Shown one piece after another: positions 52,101 to 64,000 of a stretch of DNA of 64,000 nucleotides. The translations under genes and the position numbers were made by a program. The notes below the pieces were generated by a model, which had not been told where the DNA came from, did no database searches, and saw only the letters and a program-made list of their open reading frames with translations. The stretch spans positions 2,254,081-2,318,080 of the forward strand of contig CM055113.1 of assembly GCA_029204225.1 (NCBI GenBank). The letters run 5' to 3'. Positions within the stretch are counted from its first letter, which is position 1. Each line of letters begins with the position of its first letter. Origin of the DNA: Diphasiastrum complanatum (lineage: Eukaryota; Streptophyta; Lycopodiopsida; Lycopodiales; Lycopodiaceae).

Positions 52101-55100
52101 CAACTCGTAACCATGGGTGTCCCAATAGAACTCATTAGACATTTGGTGCTTCTGGTAAGTCCATTACTACGAAAGTAATGACGAACTGTACTCCAACAAT
52201 TCTGACAGGTATATCTTCAACCATTCCTCACAGACGAACTGTCGTTTGATCAGCTAGCTTACTGGCAAAAGTCGTAGGTTTTATCAGCTTGAGTTAACTT
52301 TTGCGCTAATACTTCTTTTGCTTTTGGCACCAACTTGAGGAACTCTCCCAACGAAATATTGATCTTACTAGACAAAATATTCATGAGCAGTTCTGTTTGT
52401 GGTGCTTCCGGTTCAGTCATCTTGAAGGGTTCTTCATGATGATGCAATTGAGCATTCATATTTGTATGCGAATTGTTTGGTGACTACAATGGTGAAGAAC
52501 GAACTTCGGTTGTTGCTCTAGCAGCTTCAAGCTCCTCTTCTTCTTGCAGATGTTTAATCCACTGCCTTATCTCCTAACATCTTTTTTTTTCTGCATGAAG
52601 ATTTGGATAGACTCCAGATGTCGTTGGTATATCAGTTATTGGTATAGAATCAACAGTTTTCGGATCTGCTATCAGTTCTTTCTGCTTTTGTGCTCTGGTG
52701 ACCACCATCAAGGGTACACTTGGTTTATTTTGAGCTACTAATCTTTGCTTGATTGTTATCAAATTTATAGGAGCTGTAGCCGGTGGTGGCTTCAGTTTTG
52801 ATGGACACTCCTTATAGCAATGCCCATAACCACAGTCACGACAGAATGGTACAAATTCTTCTTTATTTGGACATTCTACAACTCTGTGATTTTCTCCAAA
52901 TGCAAAGCATCCAAGTGGTCCTCTGGTCCAGTTTCTAGATGCTTGTTGTTGTGTGGCAGCATAAATAGCATATTGGTCTGAAGATCGACCTTCTTAATCA
53001 TTACCATAGTTCCATTGCTCAACACTTCTGTAAGATTCTGGTTTCATCAAATTGGCAGGAGGAGTGCGGTGCTTTGGTGGGGTAAGTAAGGCTAACCATT
53101 CCGGGTATCCAAGAGCAGATTGTCGAGGTCTAGCTACCGGATTTTCTCCATAAAGTAAGATTTCTATTGCTGATTTACAACAACTAACTCAGAAGTAGCG
53201 CTCCTGACTCGGTTAGCTGTATCATATTTAGAAAATATTTAAATATCTCGGTGTGGTTCCAAAACACCACATTTAATCTTATTCTAAATCAATTCTAGGT
53301 CAATAAGCAATTCTCAATGCGAAATTACTATAACCCCAGCGAGAAATTGTCTCAAACACAATTCTCATCAACATGCTTATGTACCAACAACTAGTTTATG
53401 CATGCAAATAAACTTAGTTCACGGAATACTTTGTAGATCCACATGATTAAAAGTTTGTACAAAAGTCTTTATGATCCCACAAAGATTCACTACATAGCAT
53501 ATCTCTACAGATTTCTCTAGATCTGTACACAACACTTTCATAACCGAGAATCCTGTAACTTGGTTATCCTTTAAGAGAGAATATTTCTCAAAGAGTGCTA
53601 TTTCACATCCAAAATCTCAACCGAAGATTAACTCAAAAGAATGTATTGTTAGCATGAATTTCTTCCCTTGTATTAACCCACGGATCTCAGTCCCCACTAA
53701 GATCAAGTTGACTGCTTCTAGCAAGGAACAGGTTTCAACAAACTCCCATCTAGCAATAGAATTACCAAGTTCTTGACACGAATCAATCGGACTTGTAATT
53801 AGCCACTTTCCTACCGCAAGAGTACTTTCTAAATCCCCCCCCCCCCCTTTAAATCTTCAAACCAAAATCTATTATAATCCATAAAAAATTGCTGTAATAT
53901 CTAAATATCCTATCATTTCTGATTTATAAAACAGGTCCATCATCTATAACAAATTCCTCCTGGAATCTCTGACAGATGTTTCTCCTTGATAACTCTCTTT
54001 TCTTCCTACATCTCCCCCTTTTTAACAGGATACGCCACGAGTTTCCAAGGGGTGCATATCATTCGCGATTTGCTCAGGAGAAGTTTCAAATAAAAGATAT
54101 GAGAAAATCTTGAAAACCAAAAGAAATGTTGCATCATTCTTAGCAAATGCCAATGATTTCCCAATACACTGACTAAACCAAAGATCTTCTTTGTTACCAA
54201 GCTTGAGAATTAACCCGTAAATCAAAAAAAGATTTCTTGAAGATTCAAGTAGAGAAAACAATATTAGAATACAGTTTCATTAACCATTTCTGTGACATCA
54301 TCTATTGTCAACGGGTAATCAAAATTACCTTCCAAGGAATCACAAAAAATCGGGTAATATACTATGTTAAGAAATTCACCAATATATTCGTTAAAAAGAA
54401 ATAGCTTGTTGGGTTTCCGATTTTGTAAATTTGAGATATCCAAAAAAGGGGTCATGACCAATATCTCAAATTTCTGACAAAACACCCGTTTTATGACCGA
54501 TAATTTTTGGAATCACTTAGATTTACGACCTTACTACGGTCAACTAATCCAGTTAGTTTTAGATCTTCATTTTGGTCCCATACCACAAGTTCTTCCTCCA
54601 TGAAGGCCCTCCACTTCCTGAGCAAATTATATGAAGTTTATGGGCATTATTTACAAATTCCAACTTCAATAAAACAATTTTCACTTGAGACATTCTTTCG
54701 CCCCTTTTCACAATCTTTACGGTCACCGAAAGGAACAAAGTATCTATGCCTTGAGTGACAGATTTAGAAATGGGGAAGAATGAATCGACTATTAATTTGT
54801 TCCAATGAAAAAACATGATGGTACGCCCCAGGTTCAAGCACATCAACAAAACAACTTTTTCATTCCATTTAAGTCTTTCCATCTTAGGCTTTTGGGCTGT
54901 TTCTAGCCGTGTCTGTTTCCGAAAAAACGACACCTTGGTCAAAAAAATCCAAGAATTCCTAGACATAGGTATCCAATTCTCGGTTGTCCCTTGTAGTTAA
55001 TAAAAGTGCATATAATCTGTCAACTGTGAAAAAGTTTTACGAAATTCCTCCAGGAATTTAGCACAAACACAGTTTTATGGGTTGCATCCTCCACCACGGG

Positions 55101-55936
55101 GAGGCCTTACCCAAAGCAAAAAATCGACGAAATTCACTTTTTTTTATTCTGGGACGTTGCGCAAGCTAAAGTAGCTTGGTCAACGATTTATCCAGTCATC
55201 AAAAACTCCAGGGCTTTCAATCGCCGAAAAAAATTTCCGGTTGTTAGTTCAAACTGTACATCACAATGGCTAATTATCAAATAGATTTTGCATTCGATTT
55301 TTTCTGTTTGTTGCCTAAATGAAATTCCAACACACTGTGGACTAGAACTTTAACCATGTGTTGAATATATTATGGGGTCATCACGGTCGAGTGATGTCGG
55401 GCGAATTATCAGTTGCCTACCCCTAACCCGAATTTCATTTATTTATTTGTACAAACACCGAAAACTAAAAAATCTACATTCGGTTGCCGTCAATGCAGGT
55501 ATAATTTTCTAATAGAGCAAAGCCGAAAAAACATAGTTTTTAACGGTCCTTAACGTGCTTATAGAATTTATACCAATGACTTTGCAAAATGGATCTGTGC
55601 AACAAATCTGCAAAAAAAACCACTGCACGCATCAAAAATCTAATTCTCACCAATTTTTAAGCCATTATAATTTTACAAGCACATTAACTGCATTTGCATT
55701 TTTGTAGTCGAAAAACAACTAAAATGCACATAGAAAAAAAAAATCGGAACATGAAAATCCCATAAAAAAAACTTGACGATCTTGCAAACTCCCACAAGCT
55801 ATGCAACTTATCCACCACACCAAAAGTAAACATAAGTTTACCTACTCCTCCCCCCCCCTCCTTTCCCACGCTCATCCCTCCTCGAGTCCCTCCAGAAATC
55901 GAGGACAAAAGAGGAGGGCCTGCACGCACCAAGAAC

Positions 55937-56073
<137 letters not shown>

Positions 56074-57173
56074 TGAACTAATGGCCGTGAGGAGGGATGG
56101 AGGTGCGCCATCCTCCACCTCTTTCCCTGCCATCAAAAAGCAGGTGAAGCTGTAGATTGGGCGTCCAGGATGCTGAAAATAAGCGCGGATTCAGAGGCCT
56201 ATACATGCTATTTTTTCAAGTTTTCAATCCCTTCTGAAGCAAGAAGCATTTAAGCATAATATTCTGCTCCTATATAGCAGATTACAGATGCTTTAAGGGC
56301 GATTTTACAACTGCTTTTCATTCCTACTTGCCCAAGCAGTCACTATTATAGAAAAAATAGAGCTTAGATTTGGTTTAGCTTCAGTTTGAAGCCACCCACC
56401 ATTTCATACTGCTCTTATTCAGATAATAGGTGCAAGTAGAATGCAAATAGTGTTGCCATGCTTTCATTTATGCATAAGCAATATTTTCTTACAGATTTAC
56501 ATATGCACAAGTTCTATTATGGCTGGAAAACAAAGTATATGCTGTCCAAATTTCTTCAAAACACAAATTTGCAGGCTGACATCCCTTCACCACAAGATAG
56601 GCTCTACAATAGTTCATACCATCACAAAGATGGCTTTACTAATTTACACCAACCTGCAAAACACTGTTAATTTGAAGAAACTCCATCATAACCTGTAAAC
56701 CCTCAAGAAACCGCCATGCAAATCCTGTAAAAACCACTAAGACTTGCAACCGGTGATTAGTCTTTTTTGTGCTTCTTTTCCTGCTTTTCCTCTGATTCAA
56801 GCCAAAACTGGCTCTTGTGAAATGGATTTATGAATCCTCTTTATCACTTTTCCTCCATCTCTTATGCCTTTATTGTATTTGCTAATTGTTGGATCTGATT
56901 GTTATTGGGATTGCATGTTTTTATACTTTTATGAGGGAGAAAGGGCAAGAAAGAAAGAGTAAGCTATCTTTGTTGTGGATCTAGTGTTAATGGATGTAGT
57001 GTTAATGCTTAGGGTTAATGGATGTTAGAGTTAGATGTGAATCTTCCATTCATGCTGAAATTTGAACTATACTATCGCTCTCATGTGGCATGATCTAGAA
57101 TGTAGCAAAGCAAACTTGGTTTCTAACAACTATCATTCTTTTTTTCTAACTTCGGTGTCTCCCTTAACCACCC

Positions 57174-57208
<35 letters not shown>

Positions 57209-60200
57209 CCCCCCCCCAAGTGGCTTTGATGTTCTCGCACATTGGTGTTGTGTGGTTGAGTTTGGCTCAACCAAAGGCTCAATTTCCACAAGTTGATAAT
57301 ATGGAGAGGCAAAGTTGCCTTGACACAAGCAAATCTTCAAAAGAACTCTACCCCTTTATAAAGTGGCCTCGACATAAAGCGAATCTTCAGAAGAGTTCCA
57401 CCCCCTTTCATGGAGCTGGCTTTTCTCATGCAAGTGATGTCGAAACTCGAAACATAAATAAACTCGAAACATAAATAAAATGAACTAACATAAATGAGAA
57501 ACTGTGAGGATCAACATATTTGAGGAAAGGGCCTCGTTCTCGTATTCTTGACCTTCCTCTAGGGTAAACACATGTGGCTCCAAATCAGAATGGATGGTTG
57601 TGGCAGAGCTGGCAACCATGGTTCTTTGGTTGTGATCCAGGTATCAGGATCGATCTTGACTGTGGAATCGCGATTCTGTAGGACGATGATGTGATGTTGT
57701 CCTCAGTCGTAAAGAGCTTGTGACGTTCTGAGCCACGGTCTACCTAGTAGGACACTATAGGATTGGGGGAATTCGGGCAAGTCCAAGACTACAAAATCTA
57801 GCACGAATCGGATTCCTATTACCTTGGTGTGTACTTCCTTGGCTATGCCTAACGGTTTCACACTAGATTGATCAGTTAGTCAGATCTTAATGTGAGTAAT
57901 TTCTCATGTGTGGTATAACTTGGAGGAGATGATATTCACTCCGGATCCTCCATCGACTATGGTCGATTCTCGTGGAAACCCTCGACGTGTAATTGGGATT
58001 GTTACGTGTTTGGCGTCCTTTTCCCATTCTACCCCTACTTGGTGGATTGGTTGAGATCCCTCTGCTCCTTCATCTGGCACCAGATTGGTAGGGTGTGTCT
58101 CTGTTCTATCATTGCCTGGTCCATCTATGTATGTTTTCAATCCTTCCCAGAGAGTCAGGTGCGTTTTGAGTAGGGTGCCTAATGGTATTCGGACATCGCC
58201 TCTCAATAGATCAACTAGAACAGCTGTATGGTCCTTTTTCACCTCCTTTCTATGGAAAGGGATCTCTGTACCATAATACTCGTGTGCATTATGTCCGGTC
58301 TCATGGATGAACTACCACAATCTTGGATTTACAAGGGACCGGGGGAAGCGTTTGGCCGTTGATCGTTTTCACCCTCGGACTGACGTTTGTCTTGCTCTTG
58401 GGCTACCTCTCTGGCTTGATCTAAGGCTTGGGCTTCTTTAACCCATTCTTTCATGCGTCCAAAATTTCCTTGTTCAACTGTGGGATTTGGGTATTCACCT
58501 ACATAAAGTGCAGCGGGGTAGAGACCTCTCCTTGTTTCTCCTTCCTCAATGGACACGTCAAATATGGGTGTCCGTACCCACAATTATGGCAAAGTGGTAC
58601 AAAGTTGCCTTGCGGCTTGTTAGGTACTCAACAATTCTATGGTCTTCTCCACATCCATAACATTTTATGGGAGCTCTGAATCTTGTACCTCGAAGTTGAT
58701 TTGCGTAGATCAGTATTAACTCACCATTTTCTCCGACTATGAAATGCACTAGTCTGGTGCCTCCTCCTCGACATAGTAGGGTTCATCGGTCACTTTGACC
58801 ATGTTCAGCTACTGGGCAACTGGTTGCGGATTCCTCACTAGTAATCCAATAGGTGGTAACGCCAATCTAGGCAGTGGTTGGGATAAGACACCTTGTCATT
58901 GTGCCAACGGGACGAGATTTGTATTGCTTGGTTTCGAAGGTTGTATCAATAATCTATTGTGTTATGATTGCTCATATAATAGATATGGCAATATTGCATG
59001 GGTCGCTCTAACCTCTATCTTAACTACGGGCATTCGTTTCCTGTGTGGCTACCTATGTAGTGTGGACACCAAGTGGACTCTCTTCTAGGATATGTTTGGG
59101 TAGGTCCTGGTTGAAAGCCTTTTAGCTTTTGGTCGACAGTCGTGGCAAGGTCGGTGGTGAGCTTATTAAGAAATGGGTGGTTTTGAAATGAGTGATGAAC
59201 TCGGCCTGTAAGATATTCCAATCATCTCATTTGTTTTGCTCAAGATTGAAGTATAATCTTTCGTAGTATCGGTTAGGCACATATTGAGGTATCTTAACAG
59301 CTCTTGCAAGTTGTCATCTCCATAGGCTCTACATGCCGGACTGCATGAGGTACGAAGGGTCTTGGATTGTCCATTTGTCCATTGGCGGTGGATCTACGTC
59401 AACGTGTTTGTGATGTATCTTGATGGGTACGTTAACAAACTCCTCAAGATCAGGGGGATCCAGGGTCGATAATCTCCTACCAGATCTAAGATGCATACAT
59501 CGGAACGGGAGGTGAGGCTGTTTTTGGTCTCTTTTCTTTTCTTTTCTTTAGATATTTTGTGGATCTTTTCTATATTAGGGTGATCAAAAAATGGTTCTAG
59601 ATGTGGATCAAACCGAAATGAAAGTGAACTCATATCAAGATCATATCGGGATCTAAACAAAATCGGATGGACGAAAAGAAGTGTAACTACAAATCCAAAA
59701 GGCAATCGGGGAAGATCAAAAAGTGCGGATGGGTTCGGATGGTCAGATACTCAAAAAAAAAATCAACTTTCTCTGATGGCAAGTAACAGGCAATGGCGAG
59801 TAATGGCTAATTTCTCACCGAGCTACCTAAGTACTGCAAATGATGATCAAAACACTTTGTGAAGTTGGTAAATAAAGTGGAGCAGTTGGGAGTAAAGGTG
59901 AATAATGGCGAAGGATCAAATCATTACTCGTCGGTCTGGTATATGGTAGATCAAGTACTATACTTGCCACTGTACTGACGGCAAGTAAAGATACGAAGTG
60001 GTTTGAGAGAAATCTATGTTGGCAAGTAGTAGGAGAAAAAGGCGGGAAAAATAAAAATGGGCAAAAAATTCAAATTGGTGAGTAAAGATGAGGAATGGCA
60101 AGTAATAGATAATTACTCACTGATCTTCAAAATGCCAGTTCTGATGTTCTTGGGTATCCTATATAGATGGCGAGTAAAGCCTCTAAGTAAAAAATGCAAA

Positions 60201-63200
60201 AAATGAGTTGGCGAGTAAAAATCACTGTAAGCGAGTAATTGCAAGAAAAAACTAATTACTCGCCGAGCTCACAGAAGAGGCCTTTGGGTCTGCTCTGCTC
60301 TCTGGTAAAGTGGGAAGTAAGAAGAACATCAAAAAAGTTGGAAAAACCTTGTGGGGGAGTAATAAACCTGTCAAAAAGAGGGGAGAAATTAGAGAAATGC
60401 AAACTAAAAATCCATCTTTTCCTCAAGAGGTTGATCTTCTCAAGGGAGGTGGACAATGAAAGGGAAACTACCAAATGGATCCTAATTATCACTCCAAAGG
60501 AGATTTCTAACACAGGTACTTTTCTTGAGTGTGGATTTTATGGATTAGTTTTGAAACTAGTGGATGTATGCAAGTGCTAATGATCATTCATGATTGTGAT
60601 AGTTTGATTAACAAAAACAAAACATGCATTCATCCACAACAATCACACACAAGAAAAATAGGAGGGCTTCACAAGCAAGCAAGAATGGAAGGACATTAGG
60701 TGAAATATGGGCTCAATATGGGCCCTTTAAAAAGTTTGCCTTTAGAGAGAGGTTACGTAGAGAGAGAATGAAAACCGGTAACGTTTGGTTGCCATTTTTT
60801 GAGTTTTTGGTAATGCTCGCATTTTAACTATTGTGGTTTACTAGCTCCAACTTCAGGCATTAATTAGTTAAGTGTGCTTGTAATAACAAAAGGAAGAGGA
60901 GGATGTCTCTTCAACATCTTATGGTTTATCAATGTGCATAGGAGATACTAATTAATGATGTACTTTATGTGCCTAATCTCACCATGAATCTCATTAGTGT
61001 TGGTAAAATGCTAGATGATGGTTTCCAGGTTGACTTTGCAAAAGATGCTTGCTTGGTTAAGAAAAATGGTGAAATGGTAGCAAGAGGGACTAGATGTGGG
61101 AATCTTTTCAAGTTGGAATCTAATCCTTGCGGAAGTGTGGTCAAGAGGAGCTTGGTCATATCAAGGAGGAGAAGGCAATTGGAGTATCTCAATCTATGTT
61201 CCATGATGGTAAGGCTCATGAAGATGGTGCTTTGGAAAAAGCACTTGGAGAGTTACTGCCAAGGTGTTCTACTTCTCATCAATTTTCTGATCTTGTTCAT
61301 GTGGATGATCTTGTTTCATCAAGTAGAAGAAAATATGGTGATTTTTTATGTGACCTCTTCATTGGAGATTTCAAGTGGATGTATCTCTTATCAATGGTGC
61401 TTGATATGAAGATTCCAATAGTTGATACTTTGGGGATCTTTAGATCCATATGCTTTGTCAAAATTCCTTTTCATGTAAGGAACAAGAAGGATCTCATCTC
61501 AATCAAGAGGATGAAGGTAGAATCCTCATATCTACCAAAAATCCAAGTGCATGATGGAGAGTTGCCAAGGCTTGAGGAGGAGTCTTCTCAACTCATGGTT
61601 CCAAGGAGATCTTCAAGAGGCAAGGCATGGCGAAGAGGGGCAATTTTCAGGTGGTATCTACTTCAACATGTTCACTTTTGCTTCTCTTCGATTATTTGAT
61701 GTTCCATCTTGCTTTGATGAGATTTCTATATCTCAAAGTTCAAGTGAGGCAATGTTTGTCTTGTATCATGCCTCTTGTAAGGACTTTTTTCATGTCATTA
61801 ATGGCTTAGAACAGGTTCTAAATCATTTAGAAAGCGAGTGGTTGTGTCATCAAATGTATGCTCTTGGATCTTGTAAGAGCAAGAATGAGATAGTCTGTCA
61901 TAGTGTGACAAATCATGTTTTTTCCATTTTGTGAGGCAATTTGTAAACTTCTCATGAGATTAAGTGAATCATCCACAAAGGAAACTTACATCCTTGAGAA
62001 AGTATGTAGCCTCAATAAGATCAAGATAGCATTTGATTTCAAGATTAGATCTATCATGTAAAAAGTTCATAGTTTATGGACTAGTCAAGGTAGTATGCAA
62101 AATCCTGATAATCAACACTTTTGCCATGATTTTGTGATCTTGATCTTCATGGTCATTACGAGGCATGGAGGCCGCGAGTTTCCATCATTATGGTGCAGCT
62201 ATTTTCAAGGAACGGGAGCTCTCAAGTCAAAGGACTTCTTCAAGCCTTGGAGGAATTGAAAGAACTAAACAAATGATGTCATTTATAATAATCCCATTGT
62301 GAATGACATTTATTTTCTCGATGGAAATCCCCCATTACATTCCAAAAGACCATTGAGCTGTGCGAGTCCATGGGCGCCTATCCAAAATTCCCTACTTCAA
62401 AGGTGGTCAAGAGAGTTGGTCAAAGTCCAAATCCAAAAAGCACTCAATGTGTAAGATTTCCTACAAGCATTCTACTATGTTGATACCTTGCAATCCAAAG
62501 AGTAGATTAGTTCTGAAGGTTGAAACCACATACCTTGAATAATGCTTTTAATGCTTAACTTCTCAACAATATACTTGCAACCTAACTTCGGTGATTGTTT
62601 TGTCTACCCATCATTGCACAAAGTTCAAAAGTTGTGAGTATGCTCTTCAGAGCCTATTTTGCAAGGTCATTGTACGTTGAGCTTATAAATATGAAAGCAT
62701 AAGAATCAATTACATGCTTGTAATTACAATCTACACTCCCAACCAAAGTGGAATGCCCTGACCCTTTGTTGGCCTTGCCTTGCAAAGGCAATACTTGTTG
62801 TGGGTATTCCGTGTATATAAATAAAATAGCCGGACGTGGCTTCCTGTGTGTATAAGCTCATAGCCCAATGAGCACTTGTAAATAGTTTATTTTGAATAAA
62901 CTAGATTTTGGGGCCATGTAATTAAAATTATGTTAAAAGGCCAAAGTCTAAGTTAACTTAAGTTTGCTAAGTTCTGTAATAAGTCAAAAGTCAAAGTGGT
63001 GGTAGGTGGAGTGTGCTTCTTTACAAGTGCATCATAGATTAGACGGTGTTTCTTTTGAAGAATTAGGATTTCAATCCTACCTTCTTGCAAGTAGCCAATA
63101 GGAAGCAAGGGGCAAGGGCCTCCCCAAAGATAAAAAGGCACCTCTTGTACACCATTTTACATGCTAATTGAGAGGAGAAAACTCCACCACTTTGGAGAGC

Positions 63201-64000
63201 CAAGCATCCTCATGTGCTAATGTTTCATGCTCTTGCTATATTTGTGATTGCTTGCTATTTCTCATTTTCCGTTGTTAATGGCTTCTCCATTAGTATGCAA
63301 TGTTGAGCACATGAGCTAACATCCTGCTAACTCTCTCTCTCTCTCACCTCCATTCACCTCTATCATTGGATGTTAGAGTTAGGTGGGGCTAAAGTTAGTG
63401 TGTTTTAGAGTTAGTTTTAGTGTAGAAAAGCATCTAAACTAGCAATCAAACTAAGTTAGGTTCCTATCCTATGAGAGTTAGTTTGAAGTATTGATAGATC
63501 TGTAAGCCAAAAATTGGTCCTGAACCCTCGCAGACATCAATAACTTCCAAATCTGTGAGAAAGAACTCTCACCACTTTGTATAGAGCTAGATCCACATCA
63601 GATCCAATAATGCCTACAAGAGTTACTTCTTAGTAGATTTTAAGAAATCAGAGTTTCTGACTGCAAAACAGTAGAAAGAACTCTCGCACAGCCAAGCCTC
63701 GCATGAGTAACTCTCGCAAATAGAATCAATAGCAAGATCTGTCTCATATCCAGCTACTATAAAAGTCTCAGACCAATCAGAGCAAGGAGCAGAGAGATAT
63801 CAAGGAAAAACCACATAAAAGAGGCTAAAATCACACTATTAGCCACTAAAACTGATCAGATCCTCACAGATCCAGACTTCTTTTCACATATCCACCAAGA
63901 TCCAACTACCCTGGACTTTCCCGATGAATGAATCTAAGATTTAGATGATCAGTATCAGTTAGAGAATTGAACCAGAAGCAGGACCAGCTGTAGTATCCTC

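Overview
The window looks like nuclear DNA of a land plant with a large, retrotransposon-rich genome. It has two recognisable host genes: a divergent single-exon dirigent-like protein (minus strand, about 17.4-18.1 kb) and a multi-exon TONNEAU1 (TON1)-like gene (minus strand, 36.2 down to at least 21.8 kb). TON1 is a land-plant regulator of cortical microtubules, and Copia elements with initiator-Met tRNA primer sites, Gypsy elements, a hAT element and long CT/GA and poly-C runs all fit a plant. The clade is not settled by the sequence. My guess is a fern or another non-angiosperm, with low confidence.

Layout. 0-3.2 kb: 5' half of a minus-strand Copia element (LTR, primer site, repeat-rich leader, gag, and a long unidentified frame running off the left edge). 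3.8-9.0 kb: an old, stop-ridden Copia element. 9.0-17.1 kb: a second old Copia element broken up by later insertions: a head-to-tail array of LTR-like units in integrase, a solo LTR with a perfect 5-bp target duplication in reverse transcriptase, and a block holding a 100-bp tandem repeat and a 754-bp inverted-repeat element. 17.3-18.2 kb: dirigent gene with TATA box and poly(A) signal. 18.2-21.8 kb: mostly non-coding, with one Copia gag scrap and possibly the unfound 3' end of the TON1-like gene.

21.8-36.2 kb: TON1-like gene. Five exons with consistent GT-AG borders and phases give 192 codons. Intron 4 is about 10.2 kb and holds a decayed hAT transposon, which in turn contains a nearly intact young Copia element (two 398-bp LTRs with 4 differences, TSD TTGTG). 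The nesting order is therefore gene intron, then hAT, then Copia. Upstream of the gene are a GA-rich 5' region and a Copia integrase scrap.

36.7-45.2 kb: Copia remnants on both strands, a possible DUF4283-type remnant, a 197-bp CT repeat and a plus-strand LTR with primer site. 45.6-48.7 kb: a minus-strand transcription-unit-like structure (array of a CTCGCA motif, TATA box, start codon, decayed coding region with coiled coil and Gln-rich tail) that I cannot name. 48.8-53.2 kb and 57.6-59.5 kb: two decayed minus-strand Gypsy elements. 59.8-60.3 kb: an array of a GGCGAGTAA-like motif. 61-61.6 kb: Copia scrap. 62.8-64 kb: an LTR related to the 10-kb array, followed by a second CTCGCA/TATA region.

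Only the two host genes and the intronic Copia element look capable of function. Stretches not listed as features (about 31.5-32.1, 33.4-36.1, 43.1-44.4, 53.2-55.9 kb and similar) show no gene I can support.
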